Below the pieces are notes generated by a model. That model made no database searches and was not told the DNA's origin. It was given only the letters and a program-made list of their open reading frames with translations. A stretch of DNA of 64,000 nt, taken from NCBI RefSeq assembly GCF_000719135.1, contig NZ_JOEK01000012.1:1-64000 (forward strand), given 5' to 3'. Source of the stretch: Streptomyces avicenniae. Its GTDB lineage: Bacteria; Actinomycetota; Actinomycetes; Streptomycetales; Streptomycetaceae. Shown piece after piece: positions 43,631-51,989 of the stretch; positions within the stretch are counted from its first letter, which is position 1, and the number at the start of each line of letters is the position of its first letter. The position numbers were made by a program, and so were the translations under genes.

Positions 43631-43999
43631 ATGAGCAACGATCCCAAGACCCTCGTCCTCACCTGCCTGGAGCTGTACGGCAAGGGTGACCTGGACGCCG
43701 TCGCGCCCCTGATGCGCGAGGACTACACCGACCACGGACTGCCGTTCCAGACCTCGACGCGCGACGCATGGCTCGCGGTGGCGCGGGAGCTGCCGCTCAC
43801 CTCGCTGCGGATGGACATCCGCCTGTGCGTGGCGGAGGGCGACCACGTGACGCTGTTCTCGCGGCGCTGGCTGCCCGGCGGGGAGCTGGACATCGCGGTG
43901 GCCGACGTCTTCAGGGTCAAGGACGGCCTGATCGCCGAGCGCTGGGAGGTGGTGGAACCGGTCCTGGCGGACGGCCCTGAGCCGCTGGCGGCCCTGTGA
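43631..43999 (+). CDS. SnoaL-like / nuclear transport factor 2-fold protein
   Basis: This 122-residue protein has the NTF2-like pattern of SnoaL polyketide cyclases and ester-cyclase-like proteins: VLTCLELYGKGDLDAVAPLMREDYTDHG, then VTLFSRRWLPGGELDIAVADVFRVKDGLIAERWEVVEP. The catalytic function of this particular member is uncertain. It is divergent from an XRE/MLTR regulator, which probably controls it. ATG 43631 lacks a clear RBS. Confidence 0.8.
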   Translation: MSNDPKTLVLTCLELYGKGDLDAVAPLMREDYTDHGLPFQTSTRDAWLAVARELPLTSLRMDIRLCVAEGDHVTLFSRRWLPGGELDIAVADVFRVKDGLIAERWEVVEPVLADGPEPLAAL

Positions 44000-44012
44000 G
44001 CGGGGCCGCCAG
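43985..44012. terminator. bidirectional terminator hairpin
   Basis: CTGGCGGCCC (43985-43994) pairs with GGGCCGCCAG (44003-44012). It overlaps the SnoaL-like stop and separates it from the convergent P450. Confidence 0.6.
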
Positions 44013-44023
44013 GACCGGGGCGT

Positions 44024-45211
44024 TCACCAGCGCACCGGCAGGGTGGACGGCCCGTGGAACAGCGTGCCGGTGCGCCAGCCGCCCGGCTCGCCGTCGAGCG
44101 TGAGACCGGGGGCACGCGCCAGCAGCGTGCGGACGGCCGCCCTGGCCTCCAGGCGGGCGAGCGGGGCGCCGAGGCAGTAGTGGATGCCGTGCCCGAAGGC
44201 GAGGTGCCCGCCCGTCTCGCGGCGGACGTCGAAGCGGTCGCCCTCCGGGTAGCGCGCCGGGTCGCGGTCGGCGTCGGCGATCGTGGCGAGGACGGCGTCG
44301 CCCGTCTCCACCCGGGTCCCGGCCAGCTCGAACGGCACGGTCGCGAAGCGCATGGTGGCGACGGGCACGGGGGCGTCGTAGCGGAGCATCTCCTCGACGG
44401 CGCCCTCCACGAGGGACGGGTCGGCGCGCAGCGCGTCGGCCTGCTCGGGGTGGCGCAGCAGGGCGAGGACGCCGTTGCTGACCAGGTTGACCGTCGTCTC
44501 GTGCCCGGCGACGAGCAACAGCCATGCCATGCCGACGAGTTCGGCGGCCGAGAGGCGGTCGCCGTCCTCGTCGGCGGTGTGCAGGAGGGCGCTCATCAGG
44601 TCGTCGCCCGGCCGCGCGCGCTTGGCGGCGAGGAGCGTGTCGATGTACGCGGTCATGGCGTCGCGCGTCGCGCGCTTCTCCTCGATCGGCCGGACGCTGA
44701 ACAGGCGCGCCGTCCAGTCGCGGAACGTCTCGCGGTCCAGGAACGGGACGCCGAGCAGTTCGCAGATGACGGTGATGGGCAGCGGGAACGCCAGGCTGTC
44801 CACGAGGTCGGCGCGGCGGTCGGGCGCGGCGAGCATGGCGTCAAGGAGCGTGTCGGTGATCTCCTGCACGCGCGGCGCCATCGCGGCGACCCGGCGGGGG
44901 GTGAACTCCCGCACGACCAGGCGCCGCAGCCGGGTGTGGTCCGGCGGGTCGAACAGCAACATGTGCGGGGCGGGCGACAGTTCGAGCGGCGGGTCGCCTG
45001 GCTCGCGTGACGGGAAGACCTTGCTCAGCCGCGGGTCGGCGAGGACGGCGCGCGTCTCGTCGTAGCCGACGACGAGCCATGCCTCGTTGCCCTCGGCGGT
45101 GCGCACGCGGTGGACGGGGCCGCGCTCGCGCAGTGTGGCGTAGAAGGGGTAGGGGTCGCGGAGGAATCGTTCCCCCAGCAGGCCCAGATCGATGACGGCC
45201 TCGGTGGTCAT
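44024..45211 (-). CDS. cytochrome P450 (class I, bacterial)
   Basis: This 395-residue soluble P450 has I-helix AGHETT (about 235-240), ExxR E274-R277 and heme loop FGHGIHYCLGAPLARLE with Cys346. It is typical of CYP105/107-like actinomycete enzymes. No ferredoxin gene is adjacent, so redox partners must be supplied from elsewhere. ATG 45211 follows GAGGG; an upstream GTG at 45247 in frame is less likely. Substrate unknown. Confidence 0.9.
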   Translation of the reverse strand: MTTEAVIDLGLLGERFLRDPYPFYATLRERGPVHRVRTAEGNEAWLVVGYDETRAVLADPRLSKVFPSREPGDPPLELSPAPHMLLFDPPDHTRLRRLVVREFTPRRVAAMAPRVQEITDTLLDAMLAAPDRRADLVDSLAFPLPITVICELLGVPFLDRETFRDWTARLFSVRPIEEKRATRDAMTAYIDTLLAAKRARPGDDLMSALLHTADEDGDRLSAAELVGMAWLLLVAGHETTVNLVSNGVLALLRHPEQADALRADPSLVEGAVEEMLRYDAPVPVATMRFATVPFELAGTRVETGDAVLATIADADRDPARYPEGDRFDVRRETGGHLAFGHGIHYCLGAPLARLEARAAVRTLLARAPGLTLDGEPGGWRTGTLFHGPSTLPVRW

Positions 45212-45300
45212 GCTGCACCCTCTGCCTCGGTTCTGATCCCGGCCCATGCTGGTCGGCGGCCCGCCGGGGGGTCAACGGGGGCTTTTCGGCCAAAGAGGGC

Positions 45301-45338
45301 GGCGCCGGGACCGTGTGGGGGGAGACGGTCCCGGCGCC
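45301..45338 (-). terminator. terminator of the RNase gene
   Basis: GGCGCCGGGACCGT (45301-45314) and its perfect complement (45325-45338) form a 14-bp stem with a 10-nt loop. It starts 22 nt after the RNase stop codon. Confidence 0.7.
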
Positions 45339-45360
45339 TGTGGGGGGACGGGGCAGGGGC

Positions 45361-45798
45361 TCAGCAGGAGTGGTCCACGAGGTCGAACGACGCGTAGTGG
45401 TCGGCGGTGTAGTAGTCCTCCTCGTACTCCTCGCCGGTGACGATCCGCCGGGCGCCGCGGGTGCTGCTGCCCGGGGTCTCGACGGTGTACTCCGCGTAGT
45501 ACCCGGTGGGTTGGGGCGGCAGGAGCCCTTCGCGGTTGTGGAAGGTGCCGCCGTCCTGCGGGTACGGGTAGGGGCCGCCGCGGGCGATGAGGTCGAGGGT
45601 GTCGTGGGCCTGGGAGGGCAGGTCCGTCCAGCAGATGTCGCCGACGTCGGCCGCCGTCCACCCGGCGGTCGCGGCCGTCGTGGCGGGGACAGGTGCGGGT
45701 GTGGCCGTGGCGCTGGTCTGTCCGGTGAGCAGGAAGGTCGAGAGCAGGGCGCCGAGGGCGCCGATCCGTACGCCTCTGGCGCGAAGGTTCATGCCCAT
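45361..45798 (-). CDS. secreted guanyl-specific ribonuclease (RNase Sa type)
   Basis: This 145-residue preprotein has a basic N-terminus and hydrophobic signal (IGALGALLSTFLLTG), an Ala/Pro linker, then an about 95-residue domain matching Streptomyces RNase Sa. By register with RNase Sa, catalytic Glu103, Arg114/Arg118 and His134 correspond to Glu54, Arg65/Arg69 and His85. Cys56 and Cys145 match the Cys7-Cys96 disulfide. It should cleave RNA after guanosine outside the cell. No barstar-type inhibitor gene is next to it. ATG 45798 or 45792 could be the start. Confidence 0.92.
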   Translation of the reverse strand: MGMNLRARGVRIGALGALLSTFLLTGQTSATATPAPVPATTAATAGWTAADVGDICWTDLPSQAHDTLDLIARGGPYPYPQDGGTFHNREGLLPPQPTGYYAEYTVETPGSSTRGARRIVTGEEYEEDYYTADHYASFDLVDHSC

Positions 45799-45935
45799 GC
45801 CACCAGGATGACGCGCGTAGCGCGGGGCGCGTCAACGGCGCCAGGCCGATGTTCCCGAGGAGTTCACACCCGCGGGCGCGGCCCACACCATCCCCGCACG
45901 GTGCCCGCGCGATCCGCCGCCGACCGCCGCGAACG

Positions 45936-47090
45936 TCAGGTTTGTCCCGGCGCCGCCGGACTCCACGTCAGGTCGGCGTGACGGGCCGCCAGCCGGGCGG
46001 CCCCGGCCGGGGTCGGGCTGCCGTGCAGCCGCAGCCGGGCGATCCCGCCGTCCGGGAGGACGTCGAGGCGGGCGTGCGTCGCGGGCGGCGCGGGCGCGGG
46101 GAGCGGCAGCCGGTGCGGCGTGTCGGGGAGCAGCGCCGTCGGCGGCAGGACCTGGTGCCAGGTGTCCGGTTCGGGCCCGTCGGCGTCGCGGACGGACAGG
46201 GCGGCCCAGCCGGGCGCGTTGCCCTTGTACGTGCCGGTGTCGATCTCGACGGCGCGGACGACGGCCTGCGCCGCGAGGCGGTAGCCGAGCCAGTCGTTGC
46301 CCGGCTCGCGGCGGCGGCGCGTCTCCCAGCCCTCGTCCATGGCGCGCGCCCTGCCGGGGTGGGTGGTGTGGACGGGCGGCGAGTAGAAGCGGTCGGACGC
46401 GTCCTCGGCGAGGCCGCCGTGTTCGAGCGCGACGAGGTCGAAGGTGCCGAGGGCGGCGAGCCAGGCGGGGTCGGGCACGGGCTCGCCGTACGCGCGCAGC
46501 CGGGCGATCCCGCCGTCCGGGTACTGGCTGAGCCGCAGGTGCGTGACGCGGCGCGGGCGCGCGGTGACGGTGAACGCGTTGGCCGCGTGGCCGCCGACCG
46601 GTGTGCGCGGCACCAGTTCGGTCCAGCTCGCCGGGTCGTCGGGGGTGTCGGTCGCCTCGACGCGCACCGCCGCCGGGTGGTTGCCGCGGAAGTGGGCGGT
46701 GTCCACGACGAGTCCGCGCACCAGCCCCGGCGCGCCGAGGCGGACGAGGGCCCAGTCGTGGTCGTCGTCGGCGGGGAGCTGCGTGGTGGGGCCGGTGCCG
46801 CGGCGGCGGCGCGTCTCCCAGCCGTCCATGATCTTGCCCTTGTGGCCGAAGGCGAGGGGGTCGAAGCGGGCGGGGCCTGGGAGGAGCAGGTTCTCGCGTT
46901 CGGCGAAGAACTCGTCGCTGGCGGCCACCACCGAGCCGCCGAGCCTGCGGTCGGCGAGGTCGGGCAGCACGGTGAACGGGAGCGCGGCAGGGGCGGGCGC
47001 GCGGTAGTCGGCGTACGGGTCGCCGCCGCCGTACGGGGCCGCCTGGCCGGTGAAGCGGACGGGGTCCGCGCCGGGGGTCTCGGTGCTCAC
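45936..47090 (-). CDS. alc: allantoicase
   Basis: This 384-residue ureohydrolase converts allantoate to ureidoglycolate and urea. It has the two repeated jelly-roll halves of the family, each with a [14 protein letters not shown] / [15 protein letters not shown] block and a [19 protein letters not shown] / [18 protein letters not shown] block. The GTG start overlaps the allantoinase stop (GTGA), so both enzymes come from one coupled message. It catalyses the second step of allantoin breakdown here. Confidence 0.93.
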   Translation of the reverse strand: MSTETPGADPVRFTGQAAPYGGGDPYADYRAPAPAALPFTVLPDLADRRLGGSVVAASDEFFAERENLLLPGPARFDPLAFGHKGKIMDGWETRRRRGTGPTTQLPADDDHDWALVRLGAPGLVRGLVVDTAHFRGNHPAAVRVEATDTPDDPASWTELVPRTPVGGHAANAFTVTARPRRVTHLRLSQYPDGGIARLRAYGEPVPDPAWLAALGTFDLVALEHGGLAEDASDRFYSPPVHTTHPGRARAMDEGWETRRRREPGNDWLGYRLAAQAVVRAVEIDTGTYKGNAPGWAALSVRDADGPEPDTWHQVLPPTALLPDTPHRLPLPAPAPPATHARLDVLPDGGIARLRLHGSPTPAGAARLAARHADLTWSPAAPGQT

Positions 47091-48454
47091 GCCGGTGTCC
47101 TCTCGATCAGGCCGCCGAGCGGCCCCGTGGTCCTGCCGCGTTCGGCGACGAGCCGTCCGCGCAGCCAGGTGGCGGTGACGACGCCGTCCAGCGTCCGGCC
47201 CGCGTAGGCGGTGACGGGGTTGCGGTGGTGGAGCGCCGCCGGATCGACGGTGAAGCGTTCCTCGGGCGCGAGGACGGCGAAGTCCGCGTCGTGGCCGGGG
47301 GCGATGGCGCCCTTGCGTCCGGCGAGCCCGGCCAGCGCGGCGGGGGCCGTGGCCATCCAGCGGGCGACGTCGGCGAGGCCGTGGCCACGTGCGCGGGCGG
47401 CGGTCCAGACGGCGGGCAGGCCGAGTTGGAGCGAGGAGATGCCGCCCCAGGCGGCGCCGAAGTCGGGCACCTTCAGGTCGGGGGTGCACGGGGAGTGGTC
47501 GGAGACGATGCAGTCGAGCGTGCCGTCGGCGAGCGCGGCCCACAGGGCGTCCTGGTTGGCGGCCTCCCTGATGGGCGGGCAGCACTTGAACTCGGTCGCG
47601 CCGTCGGGGACCTCCTCGGCCGTCAGCGTCAGGAAGTGCGGGCACGTCTCGGCCGTGACGCGGACGCCGGAGGCGCGGGCGGCGGCGAGCAGCGGCAGGA
47701 CGCGGGCCGAGGAGAGGTGCAGCACGTGGACGCGCGCGTCCAGGCCAGCCGCCAGGTCCACGAGCCGGGCGACGGCGTCGTACTCCGCGGCGTGCGGGCG
47801 GGAGGCGAGGAAGTCGGCGTAGCGGCGGCTGCCGTCGGGCGCGGGCGCGGCGTCGAGCCTGGCGGGGTCCTCGGCGTGGACGATGAGCAGCGCGCCGAGC
47901 GCCGCCGTCTCCGTCATCGTCCGCGCGAGGTCGCCGGGCGACAGCTCGGGGAACTCCTCGACGCCCGAGGGCGACAGGAAGCACTTGAAGCCGAAGACCC
48001 CCGCGGCGTGCAGCGGCCCGAGATCGGCCGTGTTGTCGGGCAGGGCGCCGCCCCAGAAGCCGACGTCCGTGTGCACCCGGCCGCGCGCGGCGGCGCGCTT
48101 CACGGCGAGGTGGGCGGGCGTGGTGGTGGGCGGCACGCTGTTGAGCGGCATGTCGAGGACGGTCGTGACGCCCCCGGCCACCGCCGCGCGGGTCGCGGTC
48201 GCGAACCCCTCCCACGCGCTGCGGCCCGGGTCGTTGATGTGGACGTGCGTGTCCACGAGGCCGGGCAGCAGCGCCGCGTCGCCGTGGTCCACGAGGTGGA
48301 CGCCGGGCGGCGGCGTGCTGTCGTGGGGCAGGACGGCGGTGATCCGCCCGTCCGTCACCGCGACGCAGGCGGCGCGCACCCCCTCGGGCGTGACCACGCG
48401 CCGGGCGCGCAGCAGCAGGTCCGGCTGGCCTGCCGGTTCGGCGGGACGGGACAA
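47087..48454 (-). CDS. allantoinase (TTG start)
   Basis: This 455-residue amidohydrolase opens allantoin to allantoate. Metal site elements are HVHINDPGR, the carboxylated Lys in [28 protein letters not shown] and the Asp of IVSDHSPC. The start is TTG at 48454: GGGAG lies 6 nt upstream and no alternative in-frame ATG/GTG is as well placed. It is the first gene of the two-gene allantoin operon and diverges from the AllR-like regulator across an inverted repeat. Confidence 0.93.
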   Translation of the reverse strand: MSRPAEPAGQPDLLLRARRVVTPEGVRAACVAVTDGRITAVLPHDSTPPPGVHLVDHGDAALLPGLVDTHVHINDPGRSAWEGFATATRAAVAGGVTTVLDMPLNSVPPTTTPAHLAVKRAAARGRVHTDVGFWGGALPDNTADLGPLHAAGVFGFKCFLSPSGVEEFPELSPGDLARTMTETAALGALLIVHAEDPARLDAAPAPDGSRRYADFLASRPHAAEYDAVARLVDLAAGLDARVHVLHLSSARVLPLLAAARASGVRVTAETCPHFLTLTAEEVPDGATEFKCCPPIREAANQDALWAALADGTLDCIVSDHSPCTPDLKVPDFGAAWGGISSLQLGLPAVWTAARARGHGLADVARWMATAPAALAGLAGRKGAIAPGHDADFAVLAPEERFTVDPAALHHRNPVTAYAGRTLDGVVTATWLRGRLVAERGRTTGPLGGLIERTPA

Positions 48455-48500
48455 CAGGGGCTCCCTTCACCACACGGCGCGCGGCGGCGTACGGGGGCGG

Positions 48501-48515
48501 TCAACTGTTTGTTGA
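48501..48515. promoter_or_regulatory. candidate AllR operator
   Basis: TCAAC-TGTTT-GTTGA is a perfect 5-5-5 inverted repeat in the allantoinase/iclR divergent region. Its left arm read on the minus strand gives TTGACC, a plausible -35 for the allantoin operon, so binding would block transcription. Confidence 0.6.
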
Positions 48516-48609
48516 AGCGCTCGTCGGAGCGATCCTCCGGGGGCGGGGGCGCCGCGTCAAGGGCGGGTAGGCTGCGCCACGTCCGCTCCTACCGAATGAG
48601 GTACGCGAC

Positions 48610-49395
48610 GTGCCGCCCACCGACGTGCGCAGGCCCTCCGCCACCGGCGGGGTGCAATCACTCGAACGCGCCTTCGCCCTGCTGGAGCACATGGCCGACG
48701 CGGGGGGCGAGACGGGGCTCAGCGAGCTGGCCACGAGCAGCGGTCTTCCGCTGCCGACGATCCACCGCCTGATGCGCACGCTGGTCGCCTGCGGGTACGT
48801 CCGTCAGCAGCACAACCGCCGCTACGCGCTCGGGCCGCGCCTCATCCGCCTGGGCGAGAGCGCCGCGCGCCCCCTCGCCACCTGGGCCAGGCCGCATCTG
48901 GCGCGGCTCGTGGACGAGACGGGCGAGACGGCGAACATGGCGCTGCTCGACGGCGACGACGTGGTCTACGTCGCACAGGTGCCGTCGCGGCACTCCATGC
49001 GCATGTTCACCGAGGTGGGCCGCCGGGTCAGGCCGCACGCGACGGGGGTCGGCAAGGCGCTGCTCGCCGGGCTGCCCGACGACGAGGTGCGCGCGCTGCT
49101 GGCCCGCACCGGCATGCCCGCCGCGACCGAGCGGACGATAACGACGCCCGACGCGTTCGTGGCCGCGCTGGGGGAGGTCCGCGCCGACGGCTTCGCGCTG
49201 GACGACAACGAGCAGGAGATAGGGGTGCGCTGCGTCGCCGTGCTCGTCCCCGGCTCGCCGACGCCCGCCGCCATCTCCGTCTCGGGCCCTGCCGGACGCG
49301 TGACCGACGAGGCCACCGCCAGGATGGCGCCGCTGCTGCGCGAGGTCGCGCGCGAACTGGCCGCCGCGCTGGCGGGCACACCCCGGCAGGGCTGA
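48610..49395 (+). CDS. allR: IclR-family regulator (AllR-like)
   Basis: This 261-residue regulator has an N-terminal winged HTH (VQSLERAFALLEHM...TGLSELATSSGLPLPTIHRLMRTLVACGYV) and a C-terminal IclR effector domain (MRMFTEVGRRVRPHATGVGKALLAGLPDDEV and DDNEQEIGVRCVAVLV). It is divergent from allantoinase/allantoicase, matching the AllR arrangement in S. coelicolor, where allantoin-derived ligand relieves repression. GTG 48610 lies after GAGG. Confidence 0.88.
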   Translation: MPPTDVRRPSATGGVQSLERAFALLEHMADAGGETGLSELATSSGLPLPTIHRLMRTLVACGYVRQQHNRRYALGPRLIRLGESAARPLATWARPHLARLVDETGETANMALLDGDDVVYVAQVPSRHSMRMFTEVGRRVRPHATGVGKALLAGLPDDEVRALLARTGMPAATERTITTPDAFVAALGEVRADGFALDDNEQEIGVRCVAVLVPGSPTPAAISVSGPAGRVTDEATARMAPLLREVARELAAALAGTPRQG

Positions 49396-49430
49396 GCCCG
49401 CGCCGCCCCGCGCCCGGGGCCCCCTGCGCC

Positions 49431-49436
49431 TACGCT
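49431..49436 (+). promoter_or_regulatory. -10 element of a likely leaderless gene
   Basis: TACGCT lies 6 nt before ATG 49443 and no RBS is present. The nucleotidyltransferase message is therefore probably leaderless. Confidence 0.4.
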
Positions 49437-49442
49437 GGCCGC

Positions 49443-50042
49443 ATGACCGGGAACGGGACCGTGATCGCCGGACTGCTGCTCGCCGCGGGCGGCGGGCGAC
49501 GGCTCGGCGGGCGGCCGAAGGCCCTGCTCTCCCTCGACGGCCACCTGTTCGTGGAACGGGCGGCTGCCGCGCTACGGGCGGCGGGCTGCTCCCCCGTGCA
49601 CGTGGTGCTGGGCGCGGCGGCGGACGAGGTCGTGCGGCGGGCCGGTCTGACGGGCTGTGCCGTCGTCCGTAATCCCGGCTGGGCCGAGGGGATGGGCTCC
49701 TCGCTGCGCGCAGGTCTCGCCTCGCTGCCGCCGGGGACGGACGCCGCGCTGGTGGCGCTCGTGGACCAACCGCGCATCGGCGCCGCGGCGATGGCCAGGG
49801 TGCTGGCGGCCCACGGCTCGGCGCGGACCCTGGCCGCCGCCACGTACGGGGGGCGGCGCGGGCATCCGGTGCTCCTCGGGGCCGCGCACTTCGACGGCGT
49901 GGCCGCGTCCGCGCGCGGCGACCGGGGCGCCCGCGCCTATCTGGCCGAACGGGACGCCGAAGTCGTCCGCGTGGAGTGCGGCGACATCGCCGCGCCCGAC
50001 GACGTCGATGAGCCGGAGGACCTCATTGATCTTCCGTCATGA
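49443..50042 (+). CDS. MobA/MocA-like molybdenum-cofactor nucleotidyltransferase
   Basis: This 199-residue nucleotidyltransferase has the N-terminal LLLAAGGGRRLGGRPKALLSL and the Asp in ALVALVDQPRIGAAAM, then RRGHPVLL. The family attaches CMP or GMP to molybdopterin, usually for xanthine-dehydrogenase-type enzymes. That fits purine catabolism upstream of allantoin, although the dehydrogenase genes are not in the window. The 3' end overlaps the malate synthase promoter. Confidence 0.82.
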   Translation: MTGNGTVIAGLLLAAGGGRRLGGRPKALLSLDGHLFVERAAAALRAAGCSPVHVVLGAAADEVVRRAGLTGCAVVRNPGWAEGMGSSLRAGLASLPPGTDAALVALVDQPRIGAAAMARVLAAHGSARTLAAATYGGRRGHPVLLGAAHFDGVAASARGDRGARAYLAERDAEVVRVECGDIAAPDDVDEPEDLIDLPS

Positions 50043-50054
50043 GGAAACTAACAT
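50026..50054 (+). promoter_or_regulatory. malate synthase promoter with palindrome in the spacer
   Basis: TTGATC (50026-50031), 17 bp, TAACAT (50049-50054). The spacer holds the inverted repeat TTCC-GTCATGA-GGAA (50032-50046), an obvious operator position. The 13-mer TCTTCCGTCATGA at 50030-50042 recurs at 22719-22731. Confidence 0.6.
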
Positions 50055-50089
50055 CCATTCACCGTCTGCCCCGAAGGAGTGACCGACCC

Positions 50090-51682
50090 ATGTCAGCCGT
50101 CACCGTCGAAGCACCGAGGAAGGCGCCCCGGCAAGGCGACGTCCTCACCGAAGAGGCACTGGACTTCCTCGCCGCGCTGCACCGCAGGTTCACCCCGCGC
50201 CGTGACGAGCTGCTTGCGCTGCGGAAGGCGCGGCGCGCGGAGATCGCGCGGACCGGCGCGCTCGACTTCCTGCCGACCGCCCGGGTCCGCGACGACGAGT
50301 GGCGCGTCGCCCCCGCGCCGCCCGCCCTCCAGGACCGGCGCGTCGAGATCACCGGGCCGACCGACCGGAAGATGACGGTGAACGCCCTCAACTCGGGCGC
50401 CCGCGTCTGGCTCGCCGACTTCGAGGACGCCTCGTCCCCCACCTGGGAGAACGTCATCGGCGGGCAGGCCAACCTGAACGACGCCTTCACCCGGCGCATC
50501 GACTTCACCGACGACCGCGGCAAGCGGTACGCGCTGAAGCCGGACGAGGAGCTGGCCACCGTCGTCACGCGCCCGCGCGGCTGGCACCTGGACGAGCGGC
50601 ACCTCACCGTCGAGGGCCGCCCGATCCCCGGCGCGCTGGTGGACTTCGGCCTCTTCTTCTTCCACAACGCGGCGCGCCTCGCCGCGGCGGGCAGGGGCCC
50701 CTACTTCTACCTCCCCAAGCTGGAGTCCCACCTGGAGGCCCGGCTGTGGAACGACGTGTTCGTGTTCGCGCAGGAGGAGGTGGGCATCCCCTTCGGCACG
50801 GTGCGCGCCACCGTCCTCATCGAGACGATCACCGCCGCGTTCGAGATGGACGAGATCCTCTACGAACTGCGCGACCACGCCTCGGGGTTGAACGCGGGCC
50901 GCTGGGACTACCTGTTCTCGCTCATCAAGAACTTCCGTGACGCCGGCCCCCGGTTCGTCCTCCCGGACCGGGCCGCCATCACGATGACCGCCCCGTTCAT
51001 GCGCGCCTACACCGAGCTGCTCGTCGCCACCTGCCACCGGCGCGGCGCGCACGCGATCGGCGGCATGGCGGCGTTCATCCCCTCGAAGGACCCGAAGGTG
51101 AACGCCGAGGCGTTCGCCAAGGTGCGGGCCGACAAGGACCGCGAGGCGCAGGACGGGTTCGACGGCTCGTGGGTCGCCCACCCCGGCCTGGTGCCGGTGG
51201 CGCGCGAGGCGTTCGACGCCGTCCTCGGCGACCGGCCGCACCAGAAGGACCGGCTGCGCGAGGACGTCAGGGTCACGGCCGACCAGCTCCTCGCCGTGGA
51301 CGCCCTCGACGCCTCCCCCACCTGCGACGGGCTGTGCAACGCCCTCCAGGTCGGCACGCGCTACCTGCGGTCCTGGCTGGACGGCCGGGGCGCGGTCGCC
51401 GTCTTCGACCTGATGGAGGACGTCGCCACGGCGGAGATCTCCCGCTCGCAGATCTGGCAGTGGATCGACGCGGGCGTGACCCTCGACAACGGCGAGCGCG
51501 TCACGCGCGAGTACGTCCGGCAGGTCGCCGCCGACCAGATGGTGAAGATGCGCGACGAGGTCGGCGAGGACGCGTTCGTGGGCCACGGCTGGGAGGAGGC
51601 GTACGAACTGCTGCTGCGCATCGCGCTCGACGAGGAGTACGTGGACTTCCTGACGCTGCCCGCCTACGAACTGCTCGACTGA
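50090..51682 (+). CDS. aceB: malate synthase A
   Basis: This 530-residue enzyme condenses glyoxylate and acetyl-CoA to malate. Family blocks are ITGPTDRKMTVNALNSGARVWLADFEDASSPTWENVIGGQANL, the catalytic-loop region RGPYFYLPKLESHLEA, VLIETITAAFEMDEILYELRDHASGLNAGRWDYLFS, and C-terminal VGTRYLRSWLDGRGAVA. AAGGAG lies upstream of ATG 50090. Ureidoglycolate from allantoin yields glyoxylate, so this gene completes the route into the TCA cycle, as in the S. coelicolor allantoin locus. Its own promoter contains a palindrome. Confidence 0.95.
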   Translation: MSAVTVEAPRKAPRQGDVLTEEALDFLAALHRRFTPRRDELLALRKARRAEIARTGALDFLPTARVRDDEWRVAPAPPALQDRRVEITGPTDRKMTVNALNSGARVWLADFEDASSPTWENVIGGQANLNDAFTRRIDFTDDRGKRYALKPDEELATVVTRPRGWHLDERHLTVEGRPIPGALVDFGLFFFHNAARLAAAGRGPYFYLPKLESHLEARLWNDVFVFAQEEVGIPFGTVRATVLIETITAAFEMDEILYELRDHASGLNAGRWDYLFSLIKNFRDAGPRFVLPDRAAITMTAPFMRAYTELLVATCHRRGAHAIGGMAAFIPSKDPKVNAEAFAKVRADKDREAQDGFDGSWVAHPGLVPVAREAFDAVLGDRPHQKDRLREDVRVTADQLLAVDALDASPTCDGLCNALQVGTRYLRSWLDGRGAVAVFDLMEDVATAEISRSQIWQWIDAGVTLDNGERVTREYVRQVAADQMVKMRDEVGEDAFVGHGWEEAYELLLRIALDEEYVDFLTLPAYELLD

Positions 51683-51698
51683 GCACGCGCCCTCCCGC

Positions 51699-51732
51699 CC
51701 GGTCCGGCACTCCCCCGCGGATGCCGGACCGG
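51699..51732 (+). terminator. terminator of malate synthase
   Basis: CCGGTCCGGCA (51699-51709) pairs with TGCCGGACCGG (51722-51732), an 11-bp stem with a 12-nt loop, 16 nt after the stop. Confidence 0.65.
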
Positions 51733-51925
51733 ACAGGGCCCGGCTGCACGGCCGTTCTCGCCGGGCACGGGAACACCCGCCCGCGGGGCCCGGCCGACAG
51801 GGCGCGGAGGGCACGTACGCACGGGGCCCCTCCAAGCACTGCCGTGCACCGCCGGGCGCGACCTGGGCGCGCCCCGCGGTTCCCCCCTTGCACGCCCCAC
51901 GCTAGGCCCCGGCACCACCGCCCGC

Positions 51926-51939
51926 CACCGTGCACGGTG
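51926..51939. repeat. GTGCAC palindrome cluster
   Basis: CACCGTGCACGGTG is a perfect 14-bp palindrome. Related CCGTGCACCG and CACGGTGCACGG copies lie near 51840 and 51956. They have no loop, so they are not a terminator; a role is not apparent. Confidence 0.35.
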
Positions 51940-51989
51940 CCCAACGCCCCGCCCTCACGGTGCACGGCGCCCAGGCCGTCCCGCGCAGG

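Larger units (their letters stand above)
51683..51989. other. convergent intergenic region after malate synthase
   Basis: I see no gene in these 307 bases. They hold a clear terminator near malate synthase (51699-51732) and a short GTGCAC-containing palindrome set near the PucR-like gene. Confidence 0.5.

Noticed and set aside
51926..51939. A rho-independent terminator from the GTGCAC palindrome
   Set aside because: A loopless 14-bp palindrome cannot form a stable hairpin; a better terminator lies at 51699-51732.
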